From Microcyclosporella mali (taxonomy: Eukaryota > Ascomycota > Dothideomycetes > Mycosphaerellales > Mycosphaerellaceae), in contig NHNU01000011.1 of the NCBI GenBank assembly GCA_002785985.1, forward strand, positions 62,001 to 126,000: 64,000 nt of DNA. Direction: 5' to 3'. The notes beneath the pieces are model-generated. The model was not told the origin of the DNA, did not search any database, and was given only the letters and a program-made list of their open reading frames with translations. Both the position numbers and the translations under genes were made by a program. Positions 57,576 to 64,000 of this stretch are shown piece by piece. Position 1 is the first letter of the stretch. Each line of letters starts with the position of its first letter.

Positions 57576-60535
57576 ATGAAGGAGACATCCAGGCTCATGG
57601 ACGTTGCCACCACTGCGGATCCCGAACTTCAACTCAGCCCGAAGGTGCCAGTAGAAGAAGACCTCCGCGACCAGATGCCTACCTACAACAAAAGCAATGG
57701 TACTACAGACCTGCACGAGGATACCCTTATCGTCCAGGAGGCTACATGTCAATCGATACATGGGCTCCCGTCTATGTCGCCGCGTCGCCAGTATCGGGAA
57801 GCCAAGCCTCTTTCCGAGGAAGTCGAAGGAGAAGCGGGCAGAGAAACTCGTTGGATGAAGTCTTACCACACCTCTGATCAGGCAGACAGCACAACACGGA
57901 ATGGAATGCAAGCCAACCGCAGGAATCAATACCCAAAGCTCGCCATTGGATCCTCCATAGCCTATGCTCCTTCTGAATCACCATCCTCACGAGGCCACAC
58001 TCCGATAGTAGTGGGTCTGGATGTGGACACCCCGATTTCTGTGGCCCGTACAGCTAGCGATACTGGAAGTGGGGAATTCGACTATAACACGCCTATGACA
58101 AGTCCGAGTGTATCTCCACTCAAAGATCGACCTTCCCCACGCAGATTTCCTCTCTTTCGCGTGTCCGAGCAGGTCGACGGAGCTGGCGATGACTTTGCAG
58201 TCGTCGCAGATCCTGCTCTACCGTACACTCAAGGAGACGAAACGCCTGAAGTCAATCCGACCAAGCCTGCAAGAGGACACCCATTCCCTGAGGCACGAAA
58301 GCGGGATTCGTACCTCTCTCCTGTGTCTGCTCAACGTCATCCGAGCGCACTGTTACAACACTACGAGCGTAATGCATCACCACGCCAGCAACGTCTAATG
58401 GCAGGAACACTACAGACTGCAGATCGCTTCATCATAGGCAGGGCTAACACACCGACCAAGGAAGCCTTGCTACTGCAGCGAGCAGTCACCAGACCAAACA
58501 ATTCACAAAGGTCTGCACGACGTGAGGATGTTGATCCGTTTGGTCCCAGCCCTGCTCAAGGCGCGAGATCGACTGAGCGTTTCGCCACAGTCAGGCGCCA
58601 GCAAGCTCGTGAGAGACAGCCTTTCCCGCTGAGTTCCATGGTACCTGATGTCGCTGCGAACAGACGAGCTGTCAGTGCAGGCGCTGTGTGGTCCGTAGGA
58701 GGTGCTGTGGTGACTGAAGGTGTGGCCAGTATCACAAATGGCAGAGGAGGTCGTATTACAAGTGGTACCAGTGCACCTCACTACACGTCTGACTTTTTGC
58801 GAAAACAGTCGCCAAGTGAGGACGAATATCAGCACGGGCAGCGATTGGCCGTTGCCATGGACGTGAGCCCGAGCGCTCGTATGCTAAAGCACAGCTCTAC
58901 GTTTTCACAACTATCGTCCCCCAGCTCACCTCGTTCGACTTCTTGCGGGAACTTGGTTCCTAGGAACACTTTCTGGAGAAATTGTGCTTGGGAAAAAGAT
59001 GACAATCTGACCCGTAAGAATCAGACTTTGATACATTCTCAACACAGACTAACGTTTTATCATAGCAGCAAAAAGAGCTAAAGCAAAATCGAAGGATATC
59101 CCTGTGATTCCATTTCGAGGTGAGTTGCGCGTCTGCAAGCATGGGTATACATGCTGACCACCTCTTCCAAGTACTCGATGCGCCTGCCCTGCGCGATGAC
59201 TACTACTGCTCACTTCTGGCATATTCGAGCACGATAGGCTGCCTCGCCGTTGGTCTCGGATCGCATGTTTACCTCTGGTCCGAAGCACGCGGGACGACAC
59301 CCACACATCTGCCTGATTCACTGACAGCCCCTTTCGCATCACACGTCACATCGTTGTCATTCAGCTCGACTGAGGGCGAGTCTGGCATACTAGCTATTGG
59401 TCGAGCTGATGGTCGGATCACGCTCTGGAGTCCCTTGGACCGAGATCCACGATTCGATAGTGAGCAGCCGTCACCTGTGTCTTGTGTTTGTTTTCGCCCG
59501 AATACTGTGAAACGGCAGTCTATCCGAGATCCTGCCATCAGCGTCGCTACAGAGGAGCTTCTTGTTGGTGATGAAGCTGGACACGTCTACTACTATTCTA
59601 TCGAATGGCCCTCCTCGGATCAGAGAGACCTGTTCGGATGGCATGGAAGCATGACGCTTCTAGCGAGGATGAGCTGCCATACGCAGCAAGTCTGCGGTTT
59701 TGCCTGGAGTCGCGAAGGCGAATACTTCGCTACAGGTGGGAATGACAACCAGCTCTACCTGTTCGAGACGAAGAAGCTCTTTGCACGCACACGACGAGAA
59801 AACGGCGACGGCCCGAGCGTGGTCAGAGTCCGCAACGGTGACGCTTCAGTCAACGACGATGTCGCTGGTCAAGGAAGAGTCCTGGCCTTTGCACAAGGTC
59901 AGCAAAAGCACCTCTTCACCCTCAACGCAGCTGTCAAGGCAATATCTTTCGCTCCTTGGCAGGCGAGCTTGATAGCTGCAGGTGGCGGCAGTAATGATCG
60001 CTGCATCCACTTCTTTCATGCTCTTTCGGGAGCCACGCTGGCAACAATCGACTGTCACGCCCAAATCACGTCCTTGGTCTGGAGCGAGAAGAGGAGAGAG
60101 ATCGCAGCGACGTTCGGGTTCGCGCAGCCGGAGCATCCGTATCGAGTGGCGGTCTTCGCATGGCCTTCATGTCGACGAATCGTCGGCATCCCTTGGTGGA
60201 GCGAGGAGCGCGCATTGTACGCTGTTGCTTATGCTGGGGGCCCGAGTGGTGGGCCTGCAGAGAGGCGAAGGGTCGCTGGGCACGGGCAACGCGGTACACG
60301 AGCGGAAAGACCTGATGCTGAGGGCAATCCTTGGTATGGACGACGGACTAAAGAGGAAGGATGTCTAGTCATCGCCACGAGCGATGCGTCGATCAAATTT
60401 CACGAGATCTGGTCTGAACGAAGCGAGAGTGGGAAAGCAAGGAAGAGTGTTGAAGGAGGGGGAGTCTTGGGCGGGAGTCAAATTCTGGAGGACGGCGTGT
60501 CTGAGGAGATTGAGAGGCAGACGACAATTCGATGA
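57576..60535 (+). CDS. Cdc20/Fizzy-family APC/C activator, Ama1-like
   Basis: Exons 57576..59013, 59066..59119 and 59172..60535 join in consistent phases to about 951 residues if translation begins at 57576. Motifs are a C-box TADRFIIGR (residue about 285), a Fizzy-type AGAVWSVGG motif, PVIPFRVLDAPALRDDYYCSLL leading into WD40 repeats (residues about 490-900), and a C-terminal Ile-Arg tail (TTIR stop). C-box and IR tail are the APC/C contacts of coactivators. The divergent WD40 with an inserted low-complexity loop points to the Ama1/meiotic group rather than Cdc20 or Cdh1. It is long for the family because of the Ser/Pro-rich N-terminus, whose start is uncertain. This is a fungal ubiquitin-ligase targeting subunit. 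Confidence 0.85.
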
Positions 60536-61416
60536 GTTTTGAAAGAGCTGGCTGCTTCGAGGACGAAGACGTTTTCTTTTTCTTATTATTATTATTGTCC
60601 TTTTCTGGCTCACGACCTCGAAGGAAATTTTATACCCTTGGTTTCCCCTTCTTCGCCTAGATCAGATGTCACCATGGATATAGCTTCGTGAAGCCCTCCG
60701 ACCCTGAGCTTCGTGTGCGATAGTAGCACACGTATATATCCACCACTCTTTGTCATCGAGTCACATTCAATTCCAAGTCCGAGAATCAATGACGGACCCG
60801 AAGAGAGAGAGATAAGGAGAAAAAATGACAACGTAGAGTGGTCTGTCTGTTGGGTACGATGAGGTAAGTAAGGTATGTACAAAGCAAGGCAATAGAAGGT
60901 TCGAGAGTCCATCAGTAGGAACAGTTACCTTCTCTGTTTGATTGATTGATTGCCCTGGTTGCTACTCATGTTACTACTATACTCTCATCTTTCACGATCA
61001 CGGTGATCCACGATCGGACTCACGGACTGACGGACAGCGAAAATGCAAACGCTAAAATAACATACACTGCCTGCCTTCCCTTTTCTGCTCGTCCTCCCTT
61101 GTGTTAGCATTAAACCCATGCATCCATTCATTCTCTCATCTCATCTCATCTCGACTCTCTCCATGAATCTTCATCTACACTCGGGAAAAGGGGGAGGGGA
61201 TGGCTTGATGGGGAGGAGTGAACACCTTGCCAGACTGCTCTGATTCTTCCTACTTCTTCCTTTTTCCTTCTCCTTCTCTCTCATCTCGCTGCATAGTTCC
61301 ATTATCCGTCAATCGCCATAGTCCTTTCATGTGGACAGACGTACAATGACCCGAAACACTCGGCACGCGAGGTTCAAAGAGATCGAAGACAACACCACTC
61401 TTATTCTGATGCCTTT
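60536..61416. other. Convergent intergenic region, APC/C activator and MAPKKK
   Basis: 881 bases between convergent stops. A T-rich stretch near 60570-60600 with TTATTATTATTATT and CTCAT repeats at about 61133-61155 fit 3' untranslated sequence. No gene recognised. Confidence 0.5.
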
Positions 61417-64000
61417 TCACGTCTTATTTGTGACAAACTTGAAATTGCTCAGCTGCTCAGCGCTCGGCCGCTTCTCATGCTCAATCTCAAAGGTGCGTCG
61501 TAGGAATTCCTTCGCATCGTCGGTCGCCACATCCGGCAGATCTGGTCGTGCATTGTCCGCGTTCGTGCCACTGCCGCCGATCTTGAAGATGGCTTGCAGC
61601 TGCGTGCAATTCGGATGTGGATGTTGTCCCGTGAACATCTCCACGATCAGACAACCCAGACTCCAGATATCTGCCTTTTTGGTGTAAGCTGTCTGTCGTA
61701 CGACTTCGGGTGCCATCCAGAAGACTGAGCCTTGGAGTGACACACGAGGTCCACCGCGTTTGAGATGTGGAGTTGGGTGGAGCAGCGTGGATGCTTCTAC
61801 ACGTTTGCTGATACCGAAGTCGGAGATCTTGACGGTGCCTTTGTTGTCGACGAGGATGTTGGCGCCCTTGATGTCGCGGTGGATGATGTCCTTGGAGTGT
61901 AAGTAGTTCAGACCTTGCAAGATCTGTCTGACGAAGTTCGAGATGAGACCCTCGGGAAGTGAGCCGTAGTTGACGAGCATCGTCGCTACCGAGCCACCGG
62001 CGACATATTCCAGGAAAATGTTGAGGTTTTTCTCATCACTGTTGGAGCCGAGATATTGCACAATATTCTCATGCTTGAGGTCCCGGAGTAGAGAAATCTC
62101 GTGCTTCAGAGCTTCAATCATATTGTTCTTCTTGGCGTCCATGGCAGAACCGCTGTTGGTCGGCATCTCCACTTGCTTCACGGCCATCAGCTCGGCAGTG
62201 ACAGCGTGCAGAGCCAGGAAAACGGTGCCGAATGAGCCCTGTCCAATCATGGCGCCTTTCATGTACTTCAGATTGTCCCAGCTATCAGCTTCCAGGTGTT
62301 GCATCAGCTCCTCGTCGAGCTCTTCACCATCGTCGGCGATGAAACGAGACAGACGGGAATTTAGACTGTCACTATTTCCCTCGGCTGTGCTGCTGTTCGC
62401 ATCGTCAAAGTAAGAATGCATGACCGTCTGGCCTTCGGTATCGGTCATGGCTGGATTACTCGTCGCAGTGTCGGAGCCGCTGTCTCCACCAAAGGAGACA
62501 TAACTCTTTCGATTGGGCTCAAGTGGCGATTCTTCGTCCAGTGGCTCCAGGACACTGCTCGTCACTGATTCCCTATGCGATTCCGGACGAGCAAGACGAA
62601 CAACACTCAACGGACGTAGACCTGACTTGATGTTCTGTGCCTCCTTCAACCAGGTGTCGGCTATGGTTGGCAAGGGTGGGGGGTCTTTGAGACTGCTGGC
62701 AACACTGAAGTTGCTCGCCATGCTCAAAGTCCTTACTGCCCGGCTGAGACGCTTACTACGCCGTATCGACATGCGTACCGTTCGATCCATGTCCTCCTTT
62801 GCTACTTCTGGGAAGTAAGATTGCAGGTCCTGGGTGATCAATTCTGTCGGTGGACGTGCGCCATAGAAGTCCTTCAGCTTTCGAGCGCGTGCCGATGCCG
62901 TTGATGCGATGCTGACATTCCGTGAAACTCCACTGGAGTGAGTCTGGAAGTAATCATTTCTCTCCGCCTGGCTGGCCGGACTCATGGGATAGCTGACAGC
63001 GGCGAGGGGTTCGCCTGTCAGCTTTTCAATCTTCAATTGGCTCTTCGTCTTGCCCATTGGTTGTTGAACTTCTATCGCGGGAGGTTCCGGTTGTTGCTGC
63101 TCGGCGATTCGGGCCGCGGTCTTCAATTGCTCTCCTTCAGGCTCGCCAGCGTGGATCTTGCGCAAAATCAGGCGGCCACGCTCACTCCTGACGCTGTCGT
63201 TGCACAACTTGCACAGCTCCGCCTCCCCCAGCCTTCGACAGAACGTTGGTTTGGGGTCCGTCCCATCCAGCACGTAGAAGCAGTAAGACCTGAAATGGTT
63301 TTCGTTGAGTGCGCCTTTGCGTAGTGTACTTCGAATGATGTCTTCGGCAGTCCGAAAGCCTTGTATATTAATGACGGAGTAGTGTCCACTCTCGTATATC
63401 ACTCGTATGAGGGGCTTGTCTGGCGGCAGGGCTCCCACCATAGTATTCAGGTTGTCGAGCGAAGGCGACTGCCTTACGTGGAATCGTGCCGTCTGGGGAG
63501 TTTCTAGAGGCGTGCTCCGAGCACTGTTGACAAGCTTCGCGGTGGAAGGCGGCTGAGCAAAGTAGCTGGAGCTGCCATCTTTCCTCGACACGTCCATGGG
63601 ACTCGGAGCTCCATATCTCTGGCCTCGCATGGCACGATTTTCCTGATCGATCATGGGCGAGGTCGGCCTCGATTGTTTGAGGCCGATCTGTGTGGCGTAC
63701 GCAAGATCGGCGCTGTTGAGCTGGCGTGATATACGTTTGTCGGCACGCGATGTAGTCCCTGATCTTGCTGAGTGTAGCGGTCTTGGTGAGCCAGATGATG
63801 GTGGGGTCAGCTGTTGTGAGTTGCCATCAAGTGCGGCGAGCGAGTGCTTTCAAGATACGTCAGTCGCATTGTCCCTGACCAGCGCACAATAAGACTGCTT
63901 ACCCTATTGATGTTACGTTTGCTAGAGCGTCTGTAGACATGATTCCTGAACACCTTGGCTTGGCTGCCAATCCTCACGCGGTCTCCAATCTTCTTGACGC
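61417..64000 (-). CDS. ste11: Ste11-type MAP kinase kinase kinase, N-terminus outside window
   Basis: The visible exons are 64000..63903 (continuing off the window) and 63846..61417, joined in phase 0. The first encodes the end of a SAM domain (VKKIGDRVRIGSQAKVFRN), then a Ser-rich linker, a Ras-binding-like domain (DKPLIRVIYESGHYSVINIQGF), long disordered stretches and the kinase: GQGSFGTVF, VKQVEMP Lys, HRDIKGANILVDN, DFGIS and GSVFWMAPEV. SAM-RBD-kinase is the Ste11/SteC/Mst11 order, the top kinase of the mating, invasive-growth and osmotic MAPK modules. The gene ends with stop at 61417. Confidence 0.96.

Noticed and set aside
1..64000. tRNA, rRNA or CRISPR features
   Set aside because: No cloverleaf-like sequence with B-box, no rRNA stretch and no spaced direct repeats were noticed; a covariance-model scan was not possible here.

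Overview
The window is fungal nuclear DNA. Genes are split by short introns (about 45-110 bases) with GTRNGT-type donors and branch sites close to CAG/TAG acceptors, and every housekeeping protein is of filamentous-ascomycete type. The gene content, a non-reducing polyketide synthase cluster with a laccase beside a conserved housekeeping block, fits a Dothideomycete, perhaps of the Mycosphaerellaceae kind. That placement is an inference, not a measurement.

Left flank (1-5121): the 3' part of a full-size ABCG transporter with a Cys-rich N-terminal region, then a three-exon MFS transporter.

Secondary-metabolite region (about 5286-39160): a kelch propeller protein (-); a five-exon laccase-like multicopper oxidase (+); an eight-exon gene that reads as two different FAD monooxygenases fused through a four-fold eight-residue repeat (+); a 'headless' reducing PKS protein with no KS, AT or ACP but with a KR whose catalytic residues are kept (-); a complete non-reducing PKS, SAT-KS-AT-PT-ACP-ACP-TE (+); a nine-exon Zn2Cys6 regulator (-); a GRE2-like NAD(P)H reductase (+); a small YCII-family protein (-); an MFS exporter (-); a secreted VOC-fold protein (+); and a second, related MFS exporter (-). 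A consistent reading is that the NR-PKS makes an aromatic polyketide, the double FAD enzyme oxidises it at two stages, the reductase and small proteins adjust it, the laccase couples or oxidises the phenol, and the MFS proteins export it under the cluster regulator. This resembles perylenequinone-type clusters in enzyme classes. However, no O-methyltransferase is present, and the usual methyltransferase-FAD monooxygenase fusion is replaced by an FAD monooxygenase-FAD monooxygenase fusion. The product is unknown.

Transition (35104-39758): gene-poor DNA holding a 375-bp MITE-like element with long terminal inverted repeats, the second MFS gene, and an AT-rich block that looks like a decayed, RIP-affected repeat.

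Right flank (39759-64000): tightly packed housekeeping genes. They are kinesin-3 (-), tRNA m1G37 methyltransferase (+), ARF1 (+), the NatA auxiliary subunit (+), a Nug1-like protein that lacks its whole GTPase domain (-), TFIIF beta (+), Rab geranylgeranyltransferase alpha (-), a Cdc20/Fizzy-type APC/C activator (+) and a Ste11-type MAPKKK that runs off the right end (-).

Exon limits were set by hand from splice sites and reading-frame continuity. No RNA genes or CRISPR arrays were seen.
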